Assembly (NCBI GenBank): GCA_017541825.1
Contig: JAFXYJ010000001.1
Location: 1 to 49,920 of the forward strand
Reading direction: 5' to 3'
Origin: Oscillospiraceae bacterium
GTDB lineage: Bacteria > Bacillota > Clostridia > Oscillospirales > Oscillospiraceae
Length of the DNA stretch: 49,920 nucleotides
The position numbers and the translations under genes are program-made. Under the pieces are notes generated by a model. That model searched no databases and was not told the DNA's origin. It saw nothing but the letters and a program-made list of their open reading frames with translations. Below are positions 16,247 through 24,086 of this stretch, piece after piece; position 1 is the first letter of the stretch; each line of letters begins with the position of its first letter.

Positions 16247-17431
16247 ATGCAGGATATCATCCTTTTAAAGCAGGGCGAGATCGTCCTCAAGGGACTCAAC
16301 AAGCGCTACTTTGAACAGAAGCTGATCCAGAACGTCCGGCGGCGGCTGGCCCCCCTCGGGAAGTACGAGGTCACCTGCCTGCAGTCCACGCTGTATGCGG
16401 AGCCCCTCGACGACGGGGCGGACATGGACGCGGCCGTCGAGGCCATGACGAAGATCTTCGGCGTGGCGTCGGTGGTCCGCGCCGCCGGCTGTGAGAAGAC
16501 GCCCGAGGCCATGGCCGCCAAGGCCATCGAATACATGCGTGGCGCCATGCTGGAGGCCGAGAGCTTCAAGGTGGAGACCAAACGGGCGGACAAGTCCTTC
16601 CCGATGACCTCCATCCAGATCAGCCAGTATGTCGGCGGGGAGCTGGCCGAGGCCTATCCCGACACGCGGGTGGACGTCCACGACCCGGCGCTGACGGTCC
16701 ATGTGGAGGTCCGGGAGGCCCGGGCCTATATCCACGGCACGCCGATCCCCGGCGCGGGCGGACTGCCCGTGGGCACCGGCGGCACGGCGGTGACGCTTCT
16801 CTCCGGCGGCATCGATTCCCCCGTGTCCACCTGGATGATCGCCAAGCGGGGCGTACACATGATCCCGGTGCACTTTTTCTCCTTCCCCTACACCTCCGAG
16901 CTGGCCAGGCAGAAGGTGCTGGACCTGGCGAAGGTGCTCACGGCCTGGTGCGGGCGCATGACCGTGGAGGTCGTGCCCTTCACGCACATCCAGACGGAGA
17001 TCCGGGACAAGTGCCCGGAGGAATATTTCACGCTGATCATGCGCCGGTTCATGATGCGCATCGCCCAGGGCGTGGCCGACCGCAACGGCGCCAAGGCCCT
17101 GGTCACCGGGGAGAACCTGGGCCAGGTGGCCAGCCAGACCATGGAGGCCCTCGGCTGTACCGAGGCGGTGACCCGTCTGCCCGTGCTGCGGCCGCTGATC
17201 GGCTTTGACAAGGAAGATATCGTCCGGCTCTCGCGGAAGATCGGCACCTTCGAGCTGAGCACGCTGCCCTATGAGGACTGCTGCACCGTGTTCACGCCCC
17301 GGCACCCCCGGACCAAGCCCCGGGTGGACGCCGTGGAGGAGGCCGAGGCCGTGCTGGACGTGGACGGGCTCGTCCGGGAAGCGCTGGACGGCATCGAGCG
17401 GGTCCGTATCGAAATGGGAGAGGAAGTGTAA
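16247..17431 (+). CDS. thiI: tRNA 4-thiouridine synthase ThiI (no rhodanese domain)
   Basis: 394 aa from ATG 16247 (family start MQDIILLKQGEIVLKG; AGATGAGG 5 nt upstream). It has an NFLD plus THUMP RNA-binding region at about 1-165 and the PP-loop pyrophosphatase motif SGGIDS at 186-191. It adenylates and thiolates U8 of tRNA, with sulfur passed from a cysteine desulfurase. The C-terminal rhodanese domain of the E. coli protein is absent, as in Bacillus and other Gram-positives, so thiazole synthesis is not implied. A partner NifZ/IscS-type desulfurase is not in this window. cinA follows after 3 nt. Confidence 0.95.
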   Translation: MQDIILLKQGEIVLKGLNKRYFEQKLIQNVRRRLAPLGKYEVTCLQSTLYAEPLDDGADMDAAVEAMTKIFGVASVVRAAGCEKTPEAMAAKAIEYMRGAMLEAESFKVETKRADKSFPMTSIQISQYVGGELAEAYPDTRVDVHDPALTVHVEVREARAYIHGTPIPGAGGLPVGTGGTAVTLLSGGIDSPVSTWMIAKRGVHMIPVHFFSFPYTSELARQKVLDLAKVLTAWCGRMTVEVVPFTHIQTEIRDKCPEEYFTLIMRRFMMRIAQGVADRNGAKALVTGENLGQVASQTMEALGCTEAVTRLPVLRPLIGFDKEDIVRLSRKIGTFELSTLPYEDCCTVFTPRHPRTKPRVDAVEEAEAVLDVDGLVREALDGIERVRIEMGEEV

Positions 17432-17434
17432 GCC

Positions 17435-18664
17435 ATGAATGCGGAAATCCTGGCCGTGGGCACGGAGCTGCTGCTGGGCACCACCACCAACACCGACGCG
17501 CGGGACGTGTCCCTGGCGCTGTCGGAGCTGGGCATCAACGTCTACTGGCACACCGTGGTGGGGGACAACCCCGCCCGGCTCACCGAGTGTCTGTACCGGG
17601 CCAAAAACCGGGCCGACCTGATCGTCACCACCGGAGGCCTCGGCCCCACCTGCGACGACCTGACCAAGCAGACCATCGCCCGGGCCTTCGGACGGGAGCT
17701 GTACTTTGACGAAGCTGCCGCCGAGACGATCCGCGGCTGGTTCGGCGCTCACGGCCGGACGATCACCGAGAACAACATGCGCCAAGCCTGGCTGCCCGAG
17801 GGCAGCACGATCCTGCCCAACGACAACGGCACCGCCCCCGGCTGCCTGTTCGAGACCGACGGCGTGATCGTGGCGATGCTGCCCGGGCCGCCCCGGGAGT
17901 GCCGCGTCATGCTGCGCAACTATCTCGTGCCCTGGCTGCGGGAGCGCTCCGGCGAGACGATCTGTTCCCACATGGTGCGCATGTACGGCGTGGGCGAGAG
18001 CCAGATGGAGGAGCAGCTCCGGGATCTGATGGACGGGGCCAACCCCACCGTGGCGCCCTACGCCAAGCTGGGCGAATGTCTTGTCCGGGTCACCGCCAAG
18101 GCGTCTTCCCGGGAGGAGTGCGAGCTGCTGATGACCCCGATGGTGGAGGAGGTCTGCCGCCGCATGGGCGAGGTCGTCTACGGCATCGACGTGGACAGCC
18201 TCGAGGAGCGGGTGCTGCAGCTTCTCCTCGAGAAGGGCATGACCATCGCTGCGGCGGAGAGCTGCACCGGCGGTCTCGTGGGGCAGCGCATCACCTCCGT
18301 GCCCGGCGCGTCCCAGGCGTTCAAGGGCGGCGTCGTGGTCTACACCGAGGAGGCCAAGGGCCGGCTGCTGGGCATTGAACAGAAGTTCATCGACAGGCAC
18401 GGCGTGGTCAGCGCGGCCGTGGCCCGCAAAATGGCCAAACGCGTGCGCAAGCTCCTGCACGCCGACCTCGGCGTGGGCATCACCGGCTGGGCCGGGCCCG
18501 ACGGGGACGACGTGGGGCTCGTGTTCGTGGCCCTGGCGGCCAGGGGCGAATGCTACGTCCGGCGGCTGCAGCTGGGGCGCTTCGACCGGGAGCGCATCCG
18601 CACCGTGGCGGCCCACAGTGCCTTCGACATGGCCCGGCGCTGGCTGACCGGGCTGGATATCTGA
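17435..18664 (+). CDS. cinA: CinA family protein (nucleotide pyrophosphatase plus NMN deamidase)
   Basis: 409 aa, normal full length. The N-terminal MoCF-like domain (1-170) has AVGTELLLGTTTNTDA and TTGGLGPTCDDLT, associated with ADP-ribose pyrophosphatase activity. The C-terminal PncC domain (about 255-409) has AAAESCTGGLVGQRITSVPG and GITGWAGPDG, associated with NMN deamidase. Together they recycle pyridine nucleotide by-products. In Firmicutes cinA often precedes recA; here recA is not present and an APRT-like gene follows. Confidence 0.95.
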   Translation: MNAEILAVGTELLLGTTTNTDARDVSLALSELGINVYWHTVVGDNPARLTECLYRAKNRADLIVTTGGLGPTCDDLTKQTIARAFGRELYFDEAAAETIRGWFGAHGRTITENNMRQAWLPEGSTILPNDNGTAPGCLFETDGVIVAMLPGPPRECRVMLRNYLVPWLRERSGETICSHMVRMYGVGESQMEEQLRDLMDGANPTVAPYAKLGECLVRVTAKASSREECELLMTPMVEEVCRRMGEVVYGIDVDSLEERVLQLLLEKGMTIAAAESCTGGLVGQRITSVPGASQAFKGGVVVYTEEAKGRLLGIEQKFIDRHGVVSAAVARKMAKRVRKLLHADLGVGITGWAGPDGDDVGLVFVALAARGECYVRRLQLGRFDRERIRTVAAHSAFDMARRWLTGLDI

Positions 18665-18698
18665 AACAACAAATATGGAATAAATGGAGGCTATCACC

Positions 18699-19250
18699 AT
18701 GACGTATGAAATCGATATCGCGGGACTCAAGCGCGACCTTCCCCTGTGCCCGGTGACCGACGATCTGTATATCGGCGCGTTCGTGATGTTCGGCGACGTG
18801 GAGCTGACGCAGCACGCCGCGGCGGAGCTGCTCAAACGCGCGCCGGAATTCGATTATATCGTCGCCCCCGAGGCAAAGGCCATCCCCCTGGCCTACGAAA
18901 TGAGCCGGCAGAGCTCTGTCCCCTACCTGATCGCCCGCAAAAAGGCCAAGGCCTATATGACCGGCGTGTTCGAGGTCCGTGTCAAGTCCATCACCACCGC
19001 CGACGTCCAGACGCTGATCATCGACACCGCCGACGCGGAAAAGATCCGCGGCAAGCGCATCGCCGTCGTGGACGACGTGATCTCCACCGGCGAGAGCCTG
19101 CGGGCCACCGAGGAGCTGGTCCGGCAGGCCGGCGGCAATATCGTGTGCAAGATGGCCGTGCTGGCCGAGGGCGACGCCGCCGAGCGCCCGGATCTGATCG
19201 TGCTGGCCCCTCTGCCCCTGTTCAATCCCGACGGGACCATCAAGGGCTGA
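18699..19250 (+). CDS. Phosphoribosyltransferase, adenine phosphoribosyltransferase-like
   Basis: 183 aa. ATG 18699 is chosen over 18684 because the GGAGG site (18686-18690) lies between them. The PRPP-binding loop is VVDDVISTGES (123-133). The flexible-hood region with VAPEAKAIPLAYEMSR and the KKAKAYM stretch resemble the APRT/Xpt type I PRTase family. It would transfer a purine base to PRPP in salvage, or act as a regulator like PurR-type PRTases. The substrate is not decidable here. It is probably in the same operon as cinA (34-bp gap) and is followed by a strong hairpin. Confidence 0.8.
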   Translation: MTYEIDIAGLKRDLPLCPVTDDLYIGAFVMFGDVELTQHAAAELLKRAPEFDYIVAPEAKAIPLAYEMSRQSSVPYLIARKKAKAYMTGVFEVRVKSITTADVQTLIIDTADAEKIRGKRIAVVDDVISTGESLRATEELVRQAGGNIVCKMAVLAEGDAAERPDLIVLAPLPLFNPDGTIKG

Positions 19251-19264
19251 GTCCCCGGAAAGCC

Positions 19265-19295
19265 GCAAGGGAGGAGCTGCGCGCTCCTCCCTTGC
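19265..19295. terminator. Hairpin between convergent genes
   Basis: GCAAGGGAGGAGC (19265-19277) and GCTCCTCCCTTGC (19283-19295) make a perfect 13-bp stem with a 5-nt loop between the convergent phosphoribosyltransferase and tadA genes. It lacks a T-run on either side, so it may act as a structural 3' end for both transcripts and not as a classical terminator. Confidence 0.6.
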
Positions 19296-19315
19296 CGTCT
19301 GCCCTGCCGACAGTC

Positions 19316-19747
19316 CTATTCCCGCATCTTTTCAAAAAACGCCCGCAGCTCCGCGGCGCACTCGTCCCGCAGCACGCCGCCGTACACCCGCGGGCGGAAC
19401 CCGTAGTTCTCGCTGAACAGGTCCACCACGCTCCCGCAGGAGCCGGAGCGCGCCTCCCGGGCGCCGTAGACCACCGTGGGGATCCGGGCGTTGAGGATCG
19501 CCCCGGCGCACATGGGACAGGGCTCCAGCGTCACGACCAGCGTGCAGCCCTCCAGCCGCCAGTCGCCGGCGGCTTCGCAGGCCTCGCGGATGGCCTCGAT
19601 CTCGGCGTGGGCGGTGGCGTCGTGCCGCGCCTCCCGCCGGTTGCGCCCCCGGCCGATCACCCGCCCCGCCGCGTCGACAACGACGCAGCCCACCGGCGTC
19701 TCGCCCTCCGCGGCAGCCTGCCGGGCCAGCGCGAGGGCCGCGCGCAT
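19316..19747 (-). CDS. tadA: tRNA-specific adenosine deaminase TadA
   Basis: 143 aa from ATG 19747; upstream ATGs would extend into mntP and lack a ribosome binding site. The zinc deaminase motifs are HAE (47-49, with E49 the proton shuttle) and PCPMCAGA (C77 and C80 ligands). It converts A34 to inosine in tRNA-Arg(ACG). The ENYGFRPRVYGGVL region before the C-terminus is the tRNA-binding part typical of TadA. The gene is divergent from mntP with only 25 bp between starts. Confidence 0.92.
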   Translation of the reverse strand: MRAALALARQAAAEGETPVGCVVVDAAGRVIGRGRNRREARHDATAHAEIEAIREACEAAGDWRLEGCTLVVTLEPCPMCAGAILNARIPTVVYGAREARSGSCGSVVDLFSENYGFRPRVYGGVLRDECAAELRAFFEKMRE

Positions 19748-19772
19748 ATTCTGCTCTCTTTCGGAGGAAACC

Positions 19773-20330
19773 ATGCTTTCCGTACTGCTCATCGGGATCT
19801 CCCTGTCCATGGACGCCTTCGCCGTCACCGTGGCCAACGCGGTGACGCTGCGTCCCTTCCGCGGCCGCGACGCGCTCTGGTCGGCGGTCTATTTCGGCGG
19901 CTTTCAGTTTTTGATGCCTCTGGCGGGCGCGCTGCTGGCCGGCACGGTGTCCGGCCATCTGATGAAGTCCGGCCCGTTCATCAGCTTCGTGATGCTCGGC
20001 TATATCGGCGTGAAGATGATCCTCGACGCCGTGCGGCCTGAGGACGAAAACGCCGGGGCCGCGCCGCTGGATCACCGGCGGCTGCTGGCGCTGGCCGTGG
20101 CCACGAGCATCGACGCGCTGGCGGTGGGCGTGAGCTTCGCGTTTTCGCCGCCGGCGCCGGGGCTGTGGCCCTCCTGCGCGCTGATCGGCTGCGTCACTTT
20201 TCTGCTCACGCTCCTGGCCTCGTTCCTGGGCGGGCGGCTGCAGAAGCTCCACCCGCGCAAGGCCGGCGTCGCCGGCGGCGCGGTGCTGCTGTTCATCGGC
20301 CTGCGCATCCTGCTGAGCGCTATTTTATAA
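19773..20330 (+). CDS. mntP: Manganese efflux pump MntP
   Basis: 185-aa membrane protein with six predicted helices. The two-fold repeat is marked by SLSMDAFAVTVANAV (about 10-24) and ATSIDALAVGVSFAF (about 108-122), whose Asp residues are essential in MntP. CGGAGGA lies just upstream of the ATG. It exports excess Mn2+. In other bacteria it is often under a yybP-ykoY riboswitch, but here its 5' region is inside tadA and no aptamer is seen, in contrast to the P-type ATPase at 46831-49485. Confidence 0.93.
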   Translation: MLSVLLIGISLSMDAFAVTVANAVTLRPFRGRDALWSAVYFGGFQFLMPLAGALLAGTVSGHLMKSGPFISFVMLGYIGVKMILDAVRPEDENAGAAPLDHRRLLALAVATSIDALAVGVSFAFSPPAPGLWPSCALIGCVTFLLTLLASFLGGRLQKLHPRKAGVAGGAVLLFIGLRILLSAIL

Positions 20331-20384
20331 CAACCCGTCCCCGATTGCAAATAGTCTGTGCAAGCTTTATGCCCTAATCGAAAA

Positions 20385-20419
20385 GACGGCCGCCCAGACT
20401 TGGGCGGCCGTCCTTTTTT
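20385..20419. terminator. Bidirectional terminator, mntP and peptide transporter operon
   Basis: GACGGCCGCCCA (20385-20396) and TGGGCGGCCGTC (20401-20412) form a 12-bp stem with loop GACT. Six T follow on the plus strand (20414-20419) and four on the minus strand. The stop codon of the amidohydrolase (20418-20420) lies in the plus-strand T-run. Confidence 0.9.
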
Positions 20420-22034
20420 ACGCCAGGGATGCGAGCGCGTGCTGGAAATATCCCAGCAGGGTGCTCTCGGCGTCCCCGGAACACCGATAGCGGAGCGTGA
20501 GCACGTCGCCCGGCTTGAGTTCGACCTCGAGGGGGATCTGAACCGTGCTCTCCGGCGTTTCCGCTCTCACACTGCCGATCATCGCGTCGTCTTTGTAAAC
20601 CAGGACCGTCACGTCGCGCCGGTCCTGGAGCAGCACGGTCTTTTCCAGACAGACCGAGAGCGTCCGCGCGTCCGTCAGCGCAAAGCCCGGCGCGTCCGGG
20701 AAGGTGCTGATCTTCGGATAGATCATGCCGTCGGAGGGGTACTCCCTTCCGGCGACGCTCTTTTGATAGTCTTCCTTGACCGCCTTGAGCAGCTCCAGGT
20801 CAAGGAGAAGGTCCACCGCCGTGCAGGCGACCGCCTTGCAGGTCTGGGTGACGGCCTTATACGCGGCGGGCAGATCGGCCTGTCTGGCCCGGATCACGGA
20901 GTGATTGGGCGTCTCGGCGGGGCTGATCCGCATACAGATCCGGGTCATCGGGACGAACCAGGAGATGTCGCCCTCGTCCGAGGCGCCGCCGTGGAAGCCC
21001 TGCACCGGGGGCAGCGGGCTCAACGCCGGGTCGATCCCGTTGGCAAAGCCCATCTCCCTTGCGGTGCGCTGATCCTCCTCGTCATAGGCTGCGGGCCCGA
21101 CCAGCTGGACGTTTTTGTAGGCGATCTCCGTGAACGTGCGGTTGAGGATCACGTTGGCGTACTGCTGCTGAAACTCCGATTCCACCCGGACCTCCGTCAT
21201 CATGGCGGCGCCCTGGGCGACCAGATCGACCCGGCGCGCCACGTCCGCAAGGGCGTCGGCCTGCTGGGCGCGCATCAGATACACGCCCTCGGCGAAGGCA
21301 GGCACGATATTCGGCGCCTCGCCGCTGTTGGTGATCAGGTAGTGGATCCGGACGTCGGAGGTCACGTGCTCCCGCAGAAACTGGATGCCGATATTCATCA
21401 GCTCCAGCGCGTCCAGGGCGCTGCGGCCCTTTTCGGGCATGGACCCGGCGTGGGACGGCGAGCCGTAAAACCGGTAATACTTGGAGATGATGGCATTGTG
21501 CGCAGAGAAGAAGACGCCGTTGAATATATGCGGATGCGTGCTGAAGATCGCGTCGACGCCCTCCAGCAGCCCCTGCCGCACATAGAACTGCTTGGCGCCG
21601 AGATTTTCCTCTGCCGGCGTGCCGAACACCTTTATGGTGCCGCGGATGTCGTTCTCCTCCATGATCTTCTTGAGCAGCGCGGCGGAACCCACGGCTCCCG
21701 CGGCATACAGGCAGTGCCCGCAGCCGTGACCCGGTTCTCCCGGATGGGTGGGAGAAAGGCCCGGAAGCGCGTCATACTCGCAGATCAGGCCGATGACCGG
21801 CCCGTCGCCGTTTTTGAAGCTGGCGATGAAGCCCGTGGGAAAGCCTCCCACACCGCGCTCCACCGTGTAGCCCAGCGACTCGAGCTTCCTGGTGAGGAAA
21901 TAGGCGGATCTATACTCGTTTCGCGCCAGCTCCGCATAGCTCCAGACGGCGTGTCCCACCTCATAGACCAGGTCGTAATTGCCCGCGCCGAGCTCAATGA
22001 TCCGTTCCTTGATCTTTGCAATCTCTTTTTTCAC
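20418..22034 (-). CDS. M20 amidohydrolase, AbgB-like, with C-terminal extension
   Basis: 538 aa from GTG 22034, chosen for the AGGAGG site 5 nt upstream. It is a binuclear-metal M20D hydrolase: CEYDALPG (85-92), GHGCGHCLYAAGA (102-114), GTPAEE (138-143), the STHPH histidines (166-170) and PNHSV (H378). It resembles the aminobenzoyl-glutamate hydrolase subunit AbgB, which cleaves N-acyl or aryl amino acids. After the catalytic part, about 95 residues (440-538) form a beta-rich tail not usual in AbgB. It is last in the transporter operon, 31 bp after oppF, so its substrate is probably what the importer brings in. Confidence 0.85.
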   Translation of the reverse strand: MKKEIAKIKERIIELGAGNYDLVYEVGHAVWSYAELARNEYRSAYFLTRKLESLGYTVERGVGGFPTGFIASFKNGDGPVIGLICEYDALPGLSPTHPGEPGHGCGHCLYAAGAVGSAALLKKIMEENDIRGTIKVFGTPAEENLGAKQFYVRQGLLEGVDAIFSTHPHIFNGVFFSAHNAIISKYYRFYGSPSHAGSMPEKGRSALDALELMNIGIQFLREHVTSDVRIHYLITNSGEAPNIVPAFAEGVYLMRAQQADALADVARRVDLVAQGAAMMTEVRVESEFQQQYANVILNRTFTEIAYKNVQLVGPAAYDEEDQRTAREMGFANGIDPALSPLPPVQGFHGGASDEGDISWFVPMTRICMRISPAETPNHSVIRARQADLPAAYKAVTQTCKAVACTAVDLLLDLELLKAVKEDYQKSVAGREYPSDGMIYPKISTFPDAPGFALTDARTLSVCLEKTVLLQDRRDVTVLVYKDDAMIGSVRAETPESTVQIPLEVELKPGDVLTLRYRCSGDAESTLLGYFQHALASLA

Positions 22035-22065
22035 TGGTTCCTCCTGTGTTGCTCCGCCGGACGGC

Positions 22066-23037
22066 TCAGGTGGCCGGCATGTCATCCGCCTCGCCGACGA
22101 AATGACACCGCGCCTGATGGCCGTCGGAATATTCCTTCAGACAGGGACATTCGTTGAAGCAGATATCCTTTGCCTTCCAGCATCTGGGCGCGAACCTGCA
22201 CCCCGGCTTGGGGTTGATGGGGCTGGGCACGTCGCCTTTGAGGATGATCCGCTGCCTCTGCTGGTTGTATTTTGCGATCGGCACCGCAGAGAGCAGCGCC
22301 TTGGTATAGGGATGCAGGGGATTTTTGAACAGCTCATTGGCATTGCAGCTCTCCACGATCTCGCCCAGGTACATCACGATGATCCGGTCGCTGATATGTC
22401 GCACAACGCTCAGGTCATGGGAGATGAACAGATACGTCAGGTTCATGTTTCTCTGCAGCTCCTGGAGCAGATTAAGGATCTGCGCCTGGATGGAGACGTC
22501 CAGGGACGACACGGGCTCGTCGCAGACGATAAAGCTCGGATTGAGCGCCAGCGCGCGGATGATGCCGACGCGCTGCCGGCGGCCGCCGTCGAGCTCGTGG
22601 GGATAGCTGTTGTACAGCTTCCTGCTCACGCCGCCCTTGCTCAGCAGATCCAGGACCACCTCGTTGATCTGGTTCTTGGGGACCGTTTTGTTGATTAGGA
22701 GCGGCTCGGCGATGATCTGCCCGATGGTCTTGCGCGAATCAAGGGAGGAATAGGGATCCTGGAAGATCATCTGCATCTCCCGGCGGAGAGTGCGCATTTT
22801 CTCGTCCGAATACGCGAGGATGTTCTCGCCCTTGTAGATCACCTCGCCGGCGGTGTGAGGGATGAGCCGCAGGATGGTTCTTCCGATCGTGGATTTGCCG
22901 CAGCCGCTCTCGCCCACGAGGCCGACCGTTTCGCCCTTATAGATGTCGAACGACACGTCGTCGACCGCGTGCAGCTCGCCAGAAGGCACTTTAAAGTACT
23001 TTTTAAGGCTCTTGACCTCGATCAATTTCTCTTTCAC
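22066..23037 (-). CDS. Oligopeptide ABC transporter ATPase, OppF/DppF type
   Basis: 323 aa. Walker A is GESGCGKS (about 42-49), Walker B IVCDEPVSSLD, and H-loop ISHDLS. The C-terminal region has the oligopeptide-type Cys cluster (CRFAPRC, CFNECPC, ARCHF), probably binding Fe-S or zinc. The ABC signature reads LDGGRRQR in place of the consensus LSGGQRQR, a variant I have seen in some clostridial OppF proteins but not characterised. The start overlaps the oppD stop (ATGA), so the two ATPases are made together as a heterodimer. Confidence 0.92.
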   Translation of the reverse strand: MKEKLIEVKSLKKYFKVPSGELHAVDDVSFDIYKGETVGLVGESGCGKSTIGRTILRLIPHTAGEVIYKGENILAYSDEKMRTLRREMQMIFQDPYSSLDSRKTIGQIIAEPLLINKTVPKNQINEVVLDLLSKGGVSRKLYNSYPHELDGGRRQRVGIIRALALNPSFIVCDEPVSSLDVSIQAQILNLLQELQRNMNLTYLFISHDLSVVRHISDRIIVMYLGEIVESCNANELFKNPLHPYTKALLSAVPIAKYNQQRQRIILKGDVPSPINPKPGCRFAPRCWKAKDICFNECPCLKEYSDGHQARCHFVGEADDMPAT

Positions 23038-24017
23038 TGCTTCTTACTCCCCATCTGATAAAGATGACAGCGCACCTTGTGCTCTTCCGCGATCTCGATA
23101 TCCTCCGGCTCCTTCATGTAGCAGATCTTCATGGCCTCGGGACACCTCTTGCAGAACTTGCACCCGACGGGAAGCTGCATGGGATCGGGCATGGCGCCGG
23201 GAATGACCTTCAGCGCGCCAGAACTCTCCGAATCGATATCCGGCAGACAGGCGAACAGTCCCTTCGTATAGGGGTGCTTCGGATCGGTGAAGATCTCCTT
23301 GAGACTACCCTGCTCGATGACCATGCCCGCGTAGGCGACCACCACGTAGTCGGCAATCTCCGCCACCACGCCGAGCGCGTGGGTGATGAAGATCGTGGAG
23401 GTGTTGTATTTCTCCTTCAGGCCCTTCATCAGCTCGAGGATCTGCGCCTGGATCGTGACGTCGAGGGCCGTGGTGGGTTCGTCGGCGATCAGCAGCTGGG
23501 GGTTGCAGGAAAGCCCCATGGCAATGCACACCCGCTGCTTCATCCCGCCGGAAAACTCATGGGGGTAATTATTCAGCCGCTCCCGGCGGATGCCCACGAT
23601 TTCCAGCATGTCCCCCGCGCGCTGCTCGGCGGTTTTGCGGTCCACATTCTGATGCATCATGATCACGTCGCTCATCTGTTTTCCGATGCGGTAAACGGGG
23701 TTGAGCGAGGTCATGGGGTTTTGAAAGATCATGGAGATCTTGTCGCCGCGGATATTCCGCAGCTTTAAATTGCTCATCTTCAGGACGTCCTCACCCTCAA
23801 AGAGGATCTGGCCGGAGGTGATGACGCCGGGAGGGCTCGGGACAAGGCCCATAACGGCCAGCGCCGTTGTGGTCTTTCCCGCCCCTGTCTCTCCCACAAG
23901 CCCGATGGTCTTGCCGCGAGGAACATTGAAGCTCATGCCGTTGATGGCCTTTACCACGCCGTCAAACGTCCGGAACTCAATGTGCAGGTCTTTTATTTCC
24001 AACAGATTATCGCTCAT
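23034..24017 (-). CDS. Oligopeptide ABC transporter ATPase, OppD/DppD type
   Basis: 327 aa from ATG 24017 (AAAGGAGAAACCG upstream; an upstream in-frame ATG at 24071 has no site). Walker A GETGAGKT, Q-loop IFQNPMTSLNP, signature FSGGMKQR, Walker B LLIADEPTTALD. The H-loop is ITHALGVVAE; the usual residue after His is Asp, here Ala. The Cys-rich C-terminus (CKFCKRC, ICYM, RCHLY) is typical of this family. It powers import through DppB/DppC together with the OppF-type partner. Confidence 0.92.
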   Translation of the reverse strand: MSDNLLEIKDLHIEFRTFDGVVKAINGMSFNVPRGKTIGLVGETGAGKTTTALAVMGLVPSPPGVITSGQILFEGEDVLKMSNLKLRNIRGDKISMIFQNPMTSLNPVYRIGKQMSDVIMMHQNVDRKTAEQRAGDMLEIVGIRRERLNNYPHEFSGGMKQRVCIAMGLSCNPQLLIADEPTTALDVTIQAQILELMKGLKEKYNTSTIFITHALGVVAEIADYVVVAYAGMVIEQGSLKEIFTDPKHPYTKGLFACLPDIDSESSGALKVIPGAMPDPMQLPVGCKFCKRCPEAMKICYMKEPEDIEIAEEHKVRCHLYQMGSKKQ

Positions 24018-24086
24018 CGGTTTCTCCTTTTCTGCCTGTCCGCCGCGCGATCCGACAGGCAGTGAATTCATCGCCGGCTGACCCGG

